Positions 17,133-25,808 of a stretch of 64,000 nucleotides of DNA are shown here, piece after piece. A program made the translations under genes and the position numbers. The notes under the pieces were generated by a model. That model did no database searches. It had not been told where the DNA came from and saw nothing but the letters and a program-made list of their open reading frames with translations. How positions within the stretch are numbered: position 1 is the first letter of the stretch; each line of letters opens with the position of its first letter. The stretch lies in the NCBI GenBank assembly GCA_017577365.1, contig PKRJ01000004.1, positions 1 through 64,000 on the forward strand, in the 5' to 3' direction. The DNA is from Gammaproteobacteria bacterium (GTDB taxonomy: Bacteria; Pseudomonadota; Gammaproteobacteria; Steroidobacterales; Rariloculaceae).

Positions 17133-18488
17133 GTGAGCCAGACCAAGATCCTTCTCGACGAATCCGATATCCCGACCCATTGGTACAACGTGGTTGCGGA
17201 TATGCCGAATCCGCCCACGCCGCCGCTCGGGCCGGACGGCAAGCCCGTGCAGCCGGACGCGCTGACGGCGATCTTTCCGGAGACGCTGATCCAGCAGGAA
17301 GTATCGGGCGAGCGCTGGATCCGCATTCCGGAGCCGGTGCGCGAGGTATATCGCCTGTGGCGGCCGACGCCGCTTTATCGCGCGCACCGCCTCGAGGCGG
17401 CGCTCGGGACGCCGGCGAAGATCTTCTACAAGTACGAAGGCGTGAGCCCGGCGGGATCGCACAAACCGAACACCGCCGTGGTCCAGGCGTACTACAACCG
17501 CGAGGCCGGCATCCGGCGCCTCACGACCGAGACCGGCGCCGGGCAGTGGGGCTCGTCGCTCGCGCTCGCCGGCCGCATGTTCGGTCTCGACGTGCGCGTG
17601 TTCATGGTCAAGGTCAGCTACGAGCAGAAGCCGTACCGTCGCTCGATGATGCAGGCGTGGGGCGCCGAGGTGCTCGCGAGCCCCACGAACGTCACCGAGG
17701 CCGGCCGCAAGGTCCTCGCCTCGGATCCGACGAGCTCGGGCTCGCTCGGCATCGCGATCTCCGAGGCGGTCGAAGAGGCCGCGAGCCGCAAGGACACGAA
17801 CTACGCGCTCGGCTCCGTGCTGAACCATGTGTTACTGCACCAGACCGTGATCGGCCTCGAGGCGAAGAAACAGATGGAGAAGGTCGGCGTCTATCCGGAC
17901 GTCGTGATCGCCTCGTGCGGCGGCGGCTCGAACTTCGGCGGCATCGCGTTTCCGTTCTTCGCCGACAAGGCGGCCGGGAAGAAGGTGCGTCTCGTCGCGG
18001 TCGAGCCGACGTCGTGCCCGACGCTCACGAAGGGCGTTTACGCGTACGACTTCGGCGACGTCGCGGGCTACACGCCGCTGATGAAGATGTATACGCTCGG
18101 CCACGACTTCATCCCGCCCGGCATTCACGCGGGCGGCTTGCGCTATCACGGCGACTCGCCGCTCGTCTCGCAGCTCTATCACGAGAAACTGATCGAGGCG
18201 GTCGCGGTGCCGCAGCTCGCGACGTTCGAGGCGGGCGTGCAGTTCGCGCGCACCGAGGGCATCATCCCCGCGCCCGAGTCGGCGCACTCCATCCGCGTCG
18301 CGATCGACGAGGCGCTCGCGGCGAAAGAGGCCAACGAGCCGCGCGTCATCCTCTTCAATCTATCCGGGCACGGTCACTTCGACATGTCGGCGTACGACAA
18401 GTACTTCGCCGGCCAGCTCGAGGACTACGACTATCCCGAGGAAGCCATCGCGGAATCGATGAAGAAGCTTCCGAAGGTGGCCGGCTGA
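17133..18488 (+). CDS. trpB: TrpB2-type tryptophan synthase beta chain-like PLP enzyme
   Basis: 451 residues, length and sequence of the TrpB2 class. Marks are WRPTPLYRAHRLE, YKYEGVSPAGSHKPNTA (the Lys in SHKPN forms the PLP Schiff base), ETGAGQWGSSLA and CGGGSNFGG, which holds the phosphate. Typical insertions of TrpB2 (FMVKVSYEQKPYRRSMM and a long GIIPAPESAHSIRVAIDEAL) are present. TrpB2 makes tryptophan from indole and serine, often without a TrpA partner, or acts in salvage; trpA is not nearby. GTG start at 17133 chosen because GGAG sits five bases upstream and the family opens with a K-I-L-L segment. Confidence 0.9.
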   Translation: MSQTKILLDESDIPTHWYNVVADMPNPPTPPLGPDGKPVQPDALTAIFPETLIQQEVSGERWIRIPEPVREVYRLWRPTPLYRAHRLEAALGTPAKIFYKYEGVSPAGSHKPNTAVVQAYYNREAGIRRLTTETGAGQWGSSLALAGRMFGLDVRVFMVKVSYEQKPYRRSMMQAWGAEVLASPTNVTEAGRKVLASDPTSSGSLGIAISEAVEEAASRKDTNYALGSVLNHVLLHQTVIGLEAKKQMEKVGVYPDVVIASCGGGSNFGGIAFPFFADKAAGKKVRLVAVEPTSCPTLTKGVYAYDFGDVAGYTPLMKMYTLGHDFIPPGIHAGGLRYHGDSPLVSQLYHEKLIEAVAVPQLATFEAGVQFARTEGIIPAPESAHSIRVAIDEALAAKEANEPRVILFNLSGHGHFDMSAYDKYFAGQLEDYDYPEEAIAESMKKLPKVAG

Positions 18489-18502
18489 CGCGGTTCGTCT
18501 CT

Positions 18503-18547
18503 CGCCGCGCGGCACGCTTCACATCTGGCGCAGCGTGCCGTGCGGCG
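18503..18547. terminator. Long hairpin after trpB2
   Basis: Two 16-base arms (18503-18518 and 18532-18547) match at 15 of 16 positions around a 13-base loop. The site is 15 bases after the trpB2 stop and 42 bases before the end of the convergent GyrI-like gene. No T-run is seen. Confidence 0.55.
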
Positions 18548-18588
18548 CCGTCTTGAATACGCACCGCCGCGGGCGAGTCAGTGCAAGA

Positions 18589-19056
18589 TCAGTCGGCGAG
18601 CGGCCAATACACCTCGGTCCGCCAGTCGGCCGGGTTCGGATGCTCGGCCGGGTCCGTCACGTAGGACTCCCACGCCGCGCCGCCCGGCCTGCAGCCGTTC
18701 GACCGCATCCATTTCTCCATGTTCGCGTAAGTCTCGTGCAGCGACTCGTACGATCCGGCGTGCACGGCGACGCAAACGTCGCCGCCGTGCAGGAACCCGG
18801 CCTGAATGTCGCCGGCCCCCGGGGCGGGAGCGTCAAGCGGACAGCCGCCCTCGATCGTGAGCGAGCCGGGCGTCATCTCCGCGTAGCGCACGAATGGCTT
18901 ACCCGCGATCGCGAATCCCGCTTTCTGCGCGTAACCGTAAACGGCGCCGAGGCACTCGCCGATCACGCCCGGCAGCTCGGATCGCGTGCATCGCCGACGA
19001 CAATAAAGGATCGGCTGCGCGGCGATGTTCTTTTTCTCGATCGTCAACGTGGGCAT
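18589..19056 (-). CDS. GyrI-like small-molecule-binding domain protein
   Basis: 155 residues, consistent with a stand-alone GyrI-like (AraC effector-binding) domain. It starts MPTLTIEKKNIAAQPILYCRR, contains GKPFVRYAEMTPGSLTIEGGCPL and a late GDVCVAVHAGSYESLHETYANMEKWM, and ends with TDPAEHPNPADWRTEVYWPL; the P-A-x-W-R-T-E tail is typical. Such domains bind amphiphilic small molecules and some hydrolyse cyclopropanoid toxins; here there is no DNA-binding part. Start at 19056 has GAGGAGG upstream. Confidence 0.82.
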   Translation of the reverse strand: MPTLTIEKKNIAAQPILYCRRRCTRSELPGVIGECLGAVYGYAQKAGFAIAGKPFVRYAEMTPGSLTIEGGCPLDAPAPGAGDIQAGFLHGGDVCVAVHAGSYESLHETYANMEKWMRSNGCRPGGAAWESYVTDPAEHPNPADWRTEVYWPLAD

Positions 19057-19483
19057 CGTGTGCCTCCTCGGCGAAGCGTCATGGGCACGCCGCTCCACCC
19101 GTCTCCGCGATAATCGCACGGCTCGCCGAAACGCCGCCAGGCCGCTCGGCGCCGGGAAAAAGAATCGTCGAACCTATCCGGCACTGCAATCGAGCACAGT
19201 TTACCGACGCGGAAGAAACTTCGCGCGCGCCTCGAATCGCTCGAAGCGAAAATCTTCGACCTTTTCCCGATGACGACCACACGTCAGCTTGCGTGCGCGA
19301 AGGATGTTGTCCGTCGCTGTTTCTTTGATGCAAGATCATCGCTCCTTGCGCACTTGGGGACTGACGTCCGAAATCGCCGGACGCTTCGTCACGGCGGAAT
19401 GCCGGCAAAGCGGCCCCAACCCGTTATCACAAGATCCGGCTCGGGCGAGAAGCAACGCGAAAGCATCACGGAGGAGAATCCGC
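19057..19483. other. 427-base divergent intergenic region
   Basis: This lies between the GyrI-like gene (minus) and the second TonB receptor (plus) and must hold promoters for both. Both strands contain open frames, but none has a ribosome site with family-like sequence. GAGGAG at 19471-19476 serves the receptor start. I see no strong promoter consensus and no long repeat. Confidence 0.5.
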
Positions 19484-22015
19484 ATGGTTCGATACAAGCG
19501 ACGCCGCGTTCCCTTTTCCATGCAGCGTACGCTGATCTCGGCATCCTGCCTCGCGGCCATCTCGGCGCTCGCCGGCAAGGCCGCGGCGCAAGAAGGTGCC
19601 CGCGCCGGCGATTCGTCGATCGAAGAAGTCGTCGTTACCGCGCAGATGCGAGAGCAGAACGTTCAGGAGATTCCGCTGTCGATCACCGCGATCAGCGGCG
19701 ACATGCTCGAGGCGCGCGGACAGACGAACATCAGGGAGATCTCGGCGCAAGTGCCGAACGTCTGGCTGCAGCAGAACCCGTCGGGCCAGGGCGCGTCGAT
19801 GCGCGCGTTCATCCGCGGCGTCGGTCAGTCGGATCAAAGCCCGTCCGTCGAGCCGGGCGTCGGCATTTATATCGACGACATCTATTTCGGCACGGTGACG
19901 GCATCGGCTTTCGACTTGCTCGATCTCGAGCGCGTCGAGGTCCTGCGCGGTCCTCAAGGCACGCTGTCCGGCATGAACTCGCAGGGCGGCTCGATCAAGC
20001 TTTACTCGCGCAAGCCCGGAACCGGGACCGAAGGCGGTCACATCGAGACGACGATCGGCACGTTCGGCAGACGCGACCTGAAGGCGAGCGCCGACTTCAC
20101 GGTGGTGCCGGACAAAGTGTTCGCCCGCGTCACCGGAGTCACGCGCAACCGCGACGGTCACGTGACGCTGTACAACTACGCCTGCGTGAACCCGGACGAC
20201 CCGGACGTCGTCTCCGGCGCGATTCCCACGTTGACCCAAAGCGGCGACTGCAAGGCCGGGGAGCTCGGCAATCAGCAAATGTACGCCGTCCGCGGCGCCC
20301 TGCGGATCGTGCCCGAGGGCGGTCGGCTCGAGGTGAACATTTTCGGCGACTACACGAAGGACAACTCGAACACCCAGGCCTCGGTGTTGCTCGCGAGCGC
20401 CGAATCGGCGAGCAAGGGCACGGCGAACCCGCAAGATCGTTCCGGCATCAGCGTGGAGTATCAGGGCGTCGCCTACGACGATCGCTTCGTGCCGTACGGT
20501 CAGTATCGCCGCCCGGATTCGAAGCTGAACGACCCTTACGCGAGCTACGCGAACTTCTACGATCCGGGCGTGACCTATCGGGCGATCGATCTCGCGCCCC
20601 CGCCGCAGAACGCGGTGCCCGGGCCGTCCAACGGCCCCTATATCGCGCAGAACGGCTCGCAGGTCGAGGCTTGGGGCCTCTCGGCGACGATCGATTACGA
20701 CTTCAGCGACAACTTCAGCTTCAAGTCGATCACCGGTTACCGCACGTACGACACGCTGAGCGGCCACGACAACGACGCCTCGCCGGTCGTTTTCATCCAG
20801 AGCACGGACTGGTTCGAGCACGAGCAGTTGAGCCAGGAGTTCCGCGTGACCGGCAATCTCGTCGACGGCACCGTGCATTTCACCGTCGGCGGCATCTACT
20901 ACGAGGCGAAGACCCGGCCGCTGTCGCGCATCCATACGCCGTTCTCGGGATTCGGTCCGCCGGGTCAGTCGACGTTCTCGTTCCTCAACGACGATACGTC
21001 CGACATGGAGGTGCTCGCCGCTTTCGCGAACGCCGCGTGGGACATCACCGACGCGCTCACGCTCGAAGGCGGCATCCGCGTCACGGACGAGCAAAAGGAC
21101 TACACGTTCGGTCGGCTGAATCCGGACGGCAGGGGCGACTACCTCCCGCTCAGCAACCCGAGCAATCCGCTCACCGGCTGGACGGGCACGTATCAGGATA
21201 CGGTCACCGACTACCGCGCCGCGCTGTCGTACAGGTTATCCGACGACGCGATGGTCTACGCGCAGTTCGCGACGGGACACAAGGCGGGAGGCATCTCGCC
21301 GAGGCCGTACAGCTACCACCAGATCCGTCCGTTCGGTCCCGAGGAGCTCGACTCTTACGAAGTCGGCTTCAAGCTGGATCTGCTCGACCGCGTGGTCCGC
21401 TTGAACGGCACGATCTTCCAGATGGACTACAAGGGCTACCAGGGCATTCCGCAGGTGTGCGTGGGCGCCGACGGCCTGCCGCTGCCGGCCGATCAGGGAG
21501 GCATTCCGGGGCTGTGCGGTCAGTATTTGAACCTCGCGGACGCGGACGTCACCGGTTACGAGCTCGAAGCGGTCATCCGTCCGGGCATGGGCTTCAGCAT
21601 CGACGCCTCGCTCAGCTATTTCGACTTCGAGTTCGGCGCGCCGCAGTACCTGACGAACGACGTCATCGAAGGCGCTAGCCGGCCCGGTATCGGCAAGCGG
21701 AAGTGGAGCGTCGGCCTGCAGCACGTGTTCACCCTCGGCAATGCCGGCACGCTGACGCCGCGGGTCGACGTGTACTACACGCCGGGCTACTGCGGCAACT
21801 TCGCTTGCGACCCGAACGGAAGAGTCGACGACTATACGCTGGTCAACGCGAGGATCGTGTACGACACGCCGGACGGAAACTGGTCGCTCGCGCTCGAGGG
21901 CACGAACCTCACCGACGAGCTGTACTACGTCAACAAGTTCGGCAACGTGTGGTACTGGACCGGCCAGCCGGGCCGACCCAGGGAGGCCGCGGTCAGCGTG
22001 CGTCGCCAGTTCTGA
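19484..22015 (+). CDS. TonB-dependent outer-membrane receptor (second copy)
   Basis: 843 residues. A signal peptide (MQRTLISASCLAAISALAGKAAAQ, within the first 36 residues) precedes a TonB-box-like IEEVVVTA segment and the plug, with RVEVLRGPQGTLSGMNSQGGSIKL. It differs from the first receptor in having GMNS where most have GRNS. The barrel ends in VRRQF. The two receptors are clear paralogues at the plug but differ in the barrel loops, so they probably import different ligands. The ATG at 19484 has GAGGAG 7 bases upstream. A secreted NTF2-like protein gene follows 108 bases downstream on the same strand. Confidence 0.92.
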   Translation: MVRYKRRRVPFSMQRTLISASCLAAISALAGKAAAQEGARAGDSSIEEVVVTAQMREQNVQEIPLSITAISGDMLEARGQTNIREISAQVPNVWLQQNPSGQGASMRAFIRGVGQSDQSPSVEPGVGIYIDDIYFGTVTASAFDLLDLERVEVLRGPQGTLSGMNSQGGSIKLYSRKPGTGTEGGHIETTIGTFGRRDLKASADFTVVPDKVFARVTGVTRNRDGHVTLYNYACVNPDDPDVVSGAIPTLTQSGDCKAGELGNQQMYAVRGALRIVPEGGRLEVNIFGDYTKDNSNTQASVLLASAESASKGTANPQDRSGISVEYQGVAYDDRFVPYGQYRRPDSKLNDPYASYANFYDPGVTYRAIDLAPPPQNAVPGPSNGPYIAQNGSQVEAWGLSATIDYDFSDNFSFKSITGYRTYDTLSGHDNDASPVVFIQSTDWFEHEQLSQEFRVTGNLVDGTVHFTVGGIYYEAKTRPLSRIHTPFSGFGPPGQSTFSFLNDDTSDMEVLAAFANAAWDITDALTLEGGIRVTDEQKDYTFGRLNPDGRGDYLPLSNPSNPLTGWTGTYQDTVTDYRAALSYRLSDDAMVYAQFATGHKAGGISPRPYSYHQIRPFGPEELDSYEVGFKLDLLDRVVRLNGTIFQMDYKGYQGIPQVCVGADGLPLPADQGGIPGLCGQYLNLADADVTGYELEAVIRPGMGFSIDASLSYFDFEFGAPQYLTNDVIEGASRPGIGKRKWSVGLQHVFTLGNAGTLTPRVDVYYTPGYCGNFACDPNGRVDDYTLVNARIVYDTPDGNWSLALEGTNLTDELYYVNKFGNVWYWTGQPGRPREAAVSVRRQF

Positions 22016-22027
22016 TCGAAGGCGAAA

Positions 22028-22056
22028 GACCGGTCCGGCTCGAAGCCGGACCGGTC
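22028..22056. terminator. Perfect 13-bp hairpin after the second TonB receptor
   Basis: GACCGGTCCGGCT, a CGA loop and its exact reverse complement lie 12 bases after the receptor stop. There is no T-run, but the stability suggests a transcription end or mRNA 3' protector before the next gene. Confidence 0.55.
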
Positions 22057-22123
22057 GCAATCGGCGCGCGATCGCTAGAATGCCCGGTCGAGCCGGCCCC
22101 ACGTCCGCTTCGCGGAGGATGAC

Positions 22124-22657
22124 ATGATGCACGTTCGCCCTTGCGCGCTCTTGGCCCTGGCGCTAGCGCTCGCCGCCTGCACGCCGACCGACCCTTCGGT
22201 CGCGGAGCTTACGCAGCGTGTACGGGAGCTCGAAGACGAGAAGGCGATCCGCGAGATCATCGTCCGCTACGGCGAATATCTCGACGCGCGCGACTATGCG
22301 GGGTACGCCTCGCTGTTCGCGAGCTACGGCGAATGGATCGGGGGCTTCGGGCACGTCAAGGGGCCTGCCGCGATTCAGCAGATGCTCGTCGACAACCTCG
22401 GACGGCCGGAGGAAGGATTCGTCAACAAATCGAGCTTCCACCTGATGACGACCGTGGTCATCGACGTCGACGGCGACACCGCGAAGGCCCGTTCCCGCTA
22501 TTTGTTCTTCACCGCCTCGCCGGACAACCGGCCGGTCGTTTCGCTCGCCGGACGATACGAGGACGACTTCGTGCGCGAGAACGGCGAATGGAAGATCAAG
22601 CGTCGCGTCACGCACGGCGTGATTCCGTATCGCGACGGGCTCGATTCCGCGCAATGA
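22124..22657 (+). CDS. NTF2-like (SnoaL-type) lipoprotein
   Basis: 177 residues. A short signal ends in LALAAC, a lipobox, so the protein is probably attached to a membrane. The mature part has a charged helix (ELTQRVRELEDEKAIREIIVRYGEYLDARDYAGYASLF) and then the cone-shaped NTF2-like sheet (VVIDVDGDTAKARSRYLFF, GRYEDDFVRENGEWKIKRR). Members bind or convert small hydrophobic molecules, or carry no known activity. A GGAGG site precedes two adjacent ATGs (22124, 22127). It follows a TonB receptor and is one of four secreted relatives in this window. Confidence 0.83.
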   Translation: MMHVRPCALLALALALAACTPTDPSVAELTQRVRELEDEKAIREIIVRYGEYLDARDYAGYASLFASYGEWIGGFGHVKGPAAIQQMLVDNLGRPEEGFVNKSSFHLMTTVVIDVDGDTAKARSRYLFFTASPDNRPVVSLAGRYEDDFVRENGEWKIKRRVTHGVIPYRDGLDSAQ

Positions 22658-22687
22658 AACGAGCCCGCCTCGCCGTTCGGCCGCCGC

Positions 22688-23455
22688 TCAACGTTCAGGC
22701 GTCACCGTCTTCGCGAACGCGGGCAGCGGATACTCGAGCTCCTGCGCCAGCCACCCCTTGAGCTTCTCGAGCGCCGCGGCGGGCGTGTCGACGTACTCGA
22801 ACAGCTGGAGGTCACCCTCCTCGATCATGCCGTAACGCGCGAGGGCCTCGAAATCGACGATCTCGCGCCAATAGCTTTCGCCATAGAGCAGCACCGGGAT
22901 GCGTCTCGAGAGCTTTCGCGTCTGAGAGAGCATCAGGATCTCGCACACCTCGTCGAGCGTGCCGAACCCGCCGGGGAACGCCACCATCGCGCACGCGAGA
23001 TACGCGAACCAGAGCTTGCGCATGAAGAAGTAATGAAATTCGAAGCTCAGGCCCGGCGTGATGTAGGGATTCGGCCGCTGCTCGTAAGGTAGGCCGATGT
23101 TGAGCCCGATCGTCCGCCCGCCGGCGTCGGAAGCGCCCCGATTGGCAGCCTCCATGATGCCGCCGCCGCCGCCGGTGCAGACGACGAAAGGCACGGGATC
23201 CCGATTCAGCGACAATGCCCACTCGGTGAGGCCCCGCGCGAGCTCTCGCGCATCCGCGTAGTAGCGACCGAGCGGACCGTCCTCGCGCAGCCGCGCCGAA
23301 CCGAAGAAGACGACGGTCTCCTGAATCCGTTCGCGCCGAAACGCCTGAAGCGGCTGCAGATATTCGGCGAGGATGCGCAGCGGTCTGCCGTCGTCGCTGT
23401 CGAGAAACGCTTTGTCGTAGTACGCAAGAACCGGATTCGAACGAGTCGTGCTCAT
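22688..23455 (-). CDS. LOG family protein (cytokinin-activating phosphoribohydrolase-like)
   Basis: 255 residues of the LOG/TIGR00730 family. The core motif FPGGFGTLDEVCEILML contains the PGGxGTxxE signature, and an earlier CTGGGGGIMEAANRGA lies in the nucleotide-binding half. Members release free bases from nucleoside 5'-monophosphates such as AMP or cytokinin nucleotides. An older label, lysine decarboxylase, is wrong for the family. The N-terminus is somewhat long, with a helix preceding the Rossmann core. The start at 23455 was chosen because it begins just before the conserved part. Confidence 0.86.
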   Translation of the reverse strand: MSTTRSNPVLAYYDKAFLDSDDGRPLRILAEYLQPLQAFRRERIQETVVFFGSARLREDGPLGRYYADARELARGLTEWALSLNRDPVPFVVCTGGGGGIMEAANRGASDAGGRTIGLNIGLPYEQRPNPYITPGLSFEFHYFFMRKLWFAYLACAMVAFPGGFGTLDEVCEILMLSQTRKLSRRIPVLLYGESYWREIVDFEALARYGMIEEGDLQLFEYVDTPAAALEKLKGWLAQELEYPLPAFAKTVTPER

Positions 23456-23606
23456 GACGCTTATTGCCGTGTAACGAAGAACGCACGCGAAGCCGTGCAT
23501 TATCGCCCCGACGGGCAGGCCGAGCACGCTTTCACATGCCGCTTTCACCCGAATGCCGGAAGCGATCTAATGGCGCAGCGATGCCTCGACACGCGGAAGG
23601 ACCTCG

Positions 23607-24053
23607 ATGCATATCCGATCCGTGACACGCGCCGATCGCGACGAATGGGTGCGCATGCGCTCGAAGCTTTATCCCGACGCCGATCCGGAGGAGATCGACG
23701 AGTGGCTCGACAATGCGGAGCGCGGGACGCACCGGGTCGGCGTCGCGGTATTCGTCGCGGACCGCGGCGACGGCCGCCTCGCCGGCTTCGTCGAGATCGG
23801 CCTGCGCAACTACGCCGAAGGCTGCGTGACGACGCCGGTCGCGTTTCTCGAAGGCTGGTACGTCGATCCCGACGTGCGCCGGCAGGGTCTCGGGGCCCGT
23901 CTCGTGCGGACGGCCGAGGACTGGGCGAGAGCGCGGGGGCTCGAAGAGATCGCGAGCGACACGACCCTCGACAACGACGCGAGCCTTCGCGCGCACCTTG
24001 CGCTCGGCTTCGAGGAGGTCGAGCGGCAGATTTGCTTCCGCAAGGCGCTATAG
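23607..24053 (+). CDS. GNAT acetyltransferase, AAC(6')-like
   Basis: 148 residues, one GNAT domain. The region from FVEIGLRNYAEGC through TPVAFLEGWYVDPDVRRQGLGARLV (acetyl-CoA loop Q/R-R-x-G-x-G/A) to LEEIASDTTLDN and LGFEEVERQICFRKAL follows the pattern of aminoglycoside 6'-N-acetyltransferases of the AAC(6')-Ic type. Those enzymes acetylate the 6' amine of aminoglycosides in the cytoplasm. Chromosomal homologues often confer only slight or no resistance, so the natural substrate may be another amine. An AAGGA site sits just before the ATG. Divergent from the LOG gene. Confidence 0.8.
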   Translation: MHIRSVTRADRDEWVRMRSKLYPDADPEEIDEWLDNAERGTHRVGVAVFVADRGDGRLAGFVEIGLRNYAEGCVTTPVAFLEGWYVDPDVRRQGLGARLVRTAEDWARARGLEEIASDTTLDNDASLRAHLALGFEEVERQICFRKAL

Positions 24054-24135
24054 CGGCGCTTCGACCGCTCTCGAATCCCGGCGACTTCGTTTATGCTCGG
24101 AGCCGCTGACCTGCCTGCGTGGGGAGATGAAGCCG

Positions 24136-24720
24136 ATGAAGAACAAGCTCTGGACTGCCGCGCTCAGCCTCGTCTCGCTCTGGCTGGCCGCCTCGTGCGC
24201 CAACGCCACCCGCTACCCCGAAGGCTATGCCGACGACCGCGCCGCGATCATGGACCTTCAGGCCCGCTACGTGCTCGCTTTGGACTATTTCGACGCGGAC
24301 GGCTATGCGGCCGTGTTCGCCGAGGACGGCGTGCTCGACTGGGCGCGAGGCAAAGTCGAAGGCCGCGAAGCGATCCGCGAGTTCATGGCGAGCCGCACTT
24401 ACGACTTCACGCGCGACGCGACTCCGGTGGAGACGCCCGACGGACGGGAGTGGCCGTCGACTGTCCGCCACCTGATCACGAATCAGGTCATCGAGGTCGA
24501 AGGCGACACGGCGCGCGCGATCACGTACTGGATCCAGTTCAACAACAACGCCGATCGGGCCAAGGTCGAGTGGATGCTGTTCGGCACGTGGTACGACGAG
24601 TTCGTGAAGATCGACGGCGAGTGGTTCTTCAAGCTGCACAGAATCTACAACGAAGGCATTCCGCACCGGTTCACGGCCGGCCAGGAGAATCCGGCGAAAT
24701 TGCTCTTGAAGAATCCGTGA
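24136..24720 (+). CDS. NTF2-like secreted protein
   Basis: 194 residues with a signal ending near AASCANA; the cysteine there could also act as a lipobox (LAASC). The mature part is an NTF2-like domain: DLQARYVLALDYFDADGYAAVFAEDGVLDW, VIEVEGDTARAITYWIQF and WYDEFVKIDGEWFFKLHRI. It shares its order of motifs with the lipoprotein at 22124. Function unknown; such domains commonly bind steroid-like or aromatic ligands. I took the ATG at 24136, nine bases after GGGGAG; an ATG at 24127 is in frame but abuts that site. Confidence 0.82.
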   Translation: MKNKLWTAALSLVSLWLAASCANATRYPEGYADDRAAIMDLQARYVLALDYFDADGYAAVFAEDGVLDWARGKVEGREAIREFMASRTYDFTRDATPVETPDGREWPSTVRHLITNQVIEVEGDTARAITYWIQFNNNADRAKVEWMLFGTWYDEFVKIDGEWFFKLHRIYNEGIPHRFTAGQENPAKLLLKNP

Positions 24721-24783
24721 TCTGAAACCGCCTCGACGGGGGGCGGGGCGTTTCCGAGGCGGACGTCGCCCCCTTCATCGAAC

Positions 24784-24810
24784 GGGGCCGGCCGCCTCGG
24801 GCCCCTTTTT
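24784..24810 (+). terminator. Rho-independent terminator after the NTF2-like gene
   Basis: GGGGCC (24784-24789), a 10-base loop, GGCCCC (24800-24805), then TTTTT. It lies 64 bases after the NTF2-like stop and 57 bases before the next start. A second possible stem (24728-24735 with 24755-24762) lies upstream of it. Confidence 0.75.
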
Positions 24811-24866
24811 GCCGCCGTATCAAAATTCTTTGTGCCGCCGGCACGGGGCTTGCACGGGCCCGGGTG

Positions 24867-25538
24867 ATGGAACGCAAGCATGCCGTCGGCATCCCGCTCG
24901 AGCGCCTCGCGCACTGGGACTCCGACATCGAGGAACACCTCCGCTGCACGGAGAACGGCGTCTTCGCGCAGGTGCTCGGCGAGGTCGTCGCGGCGCTCGA
25001 TCGGGGGGGTGTCGACTACGTGCTGATGGGCGGCATCGCGTCGACCGGCCTCGGCCGGCCGCGGTGGACGCACGACATCGACGTTTTCGTCCGTCCGAGC
25101 GGCGCCGACGCGGCGCTCGACGCGCTCGCCGACGCGAGCTTCGAGACCGAGCGCACGGATCCCGCGTGGCTCTTCAAGGCCTTCAAGCAAAGCGTGATGG
25201 TCGACGTGATCTTCCATTCGACCGGCGGCTTCTATCTCGACGACGAGATGCTCGCGCGCTCCGTCGAGCGGCAGTTCCTCGGCCATCGGCTGCGCCTGAT
25301 CGCGCCCGAGGATCTGCTCGTGATCAAGGCGGCGGTGCACGACGAGCGCGGACCGAGGCACTGGCACGACGCCCTCGGCGTCATCGGCGTCAACGATCTC
25401 GACTGGGACTATCTCCTGAGGCGCGCACGCCGTGCGCCGCGGCGCGTCCTGAGCCTGCTCGTCTACGCGCATTCGCTCGATATCAACGTTCCGAATTACG
25501 TCGTGCGCGAGCTGTATAGGCAGATCTACGAAAGCTGA
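24867..25538 (+). CDS. Nucleotidyltransferase family protein (AbiEii/DUF6036-like)
   Basis: 223 residues. The nucleotidyltransferase core has a GGIASTGLGRPRWTHDIDVFV segment, where GG and the D-x-D bind the nucleotide and metal, then a third acidic site near SVMVDVIFHS. LRLIAPEDLLVIKAAVHDERGPRHWHDALGVI is the helical half typical of the DUF6036/AbiEii-like subgroup. Some members are toxins of toxin-antitoxin systems; others have no known role, and no antitoxin gene adjoins this one. Either the ATG at 24867 or the GTG three bases earlier could start it. Two small genes follow closely, possibly in one operon. Confidence 0.78.
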   Translation: MERKHAVGIPLERLAHWDSDIEEHLRCTENGVFAQVLGEVVAALDRGGVDYVLMGGIASTGLGRPRWTHDIDVFVRPSGADAALDALADASFETERTDPAWLFKAFKQSVMVDVIFHSTGGFYLDDEMLARSVERQFLGHRLRLIAPEDLLVIKAAVHDERGPRHWHDALGVIGVNDLDWDYLLRRARRAPRRVLSLLVYAHSLDINVPNYVVRELYRQIYES

Positions 25539-25559
25539 AGGCTTCGAGGATCGAGCGGA

Positions 25560-25808
25560 ATGGAGCCGAAGCATCTGGTCGGTCGTATCCGCGAAGCGCT
25601 CGCGACGGATCCGCGCACGAACGTCCTCGACATCACGATCAAAGTATCCGGAGGCAAGGCTTTCATCATCGGCGAGGTCAACTCGGAAGAACGCAAGCAA
25701 GCGGCGAGAGAGGTGGTCAGCGAGGTGCTGCCCCCGGATATCGAGCTTGTCGACGAGCTATGGATCGCGAAGTACGACGAACCGGGGAAGCCGGAGACGC
25801 TGGGCTAG
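25560..25808 (+). CDS. Small BON-like domain protein
   Basis: 82 residues, without a signal peptide. The sequence DPRTNVLDITIKVSGGKAFIIGEVNSEERKQAAREVV resembles the strand-helix core of the BON fold (bacterial OsmY and nodulation), where a strand is followed by V-x-G-x-V-N/D-S-x-x-x-R. BON domains may bind lipids. It starts 21 bases after the nucleotidyltransferase stop, and its last 49 bases overlap the start of the phosphoesterase gene. The BON assignment is moderate. Confidence 0.65.
   Translation: MEPKHLVGRIREALATDPRTNVLDITIKVSGGKAFIIGEVNSEERKQAAREVVSEVLPPDIELVDELWIAKYDEPGKPETLG

Noticed and set aside
24867..25538. AbiEii-type toxin of a toxin-antitoxin system
   Set aside because: No AbiEi-like antitoxin gene lies next to it; the following genes are a BON-like protein and a phosphoesterase.
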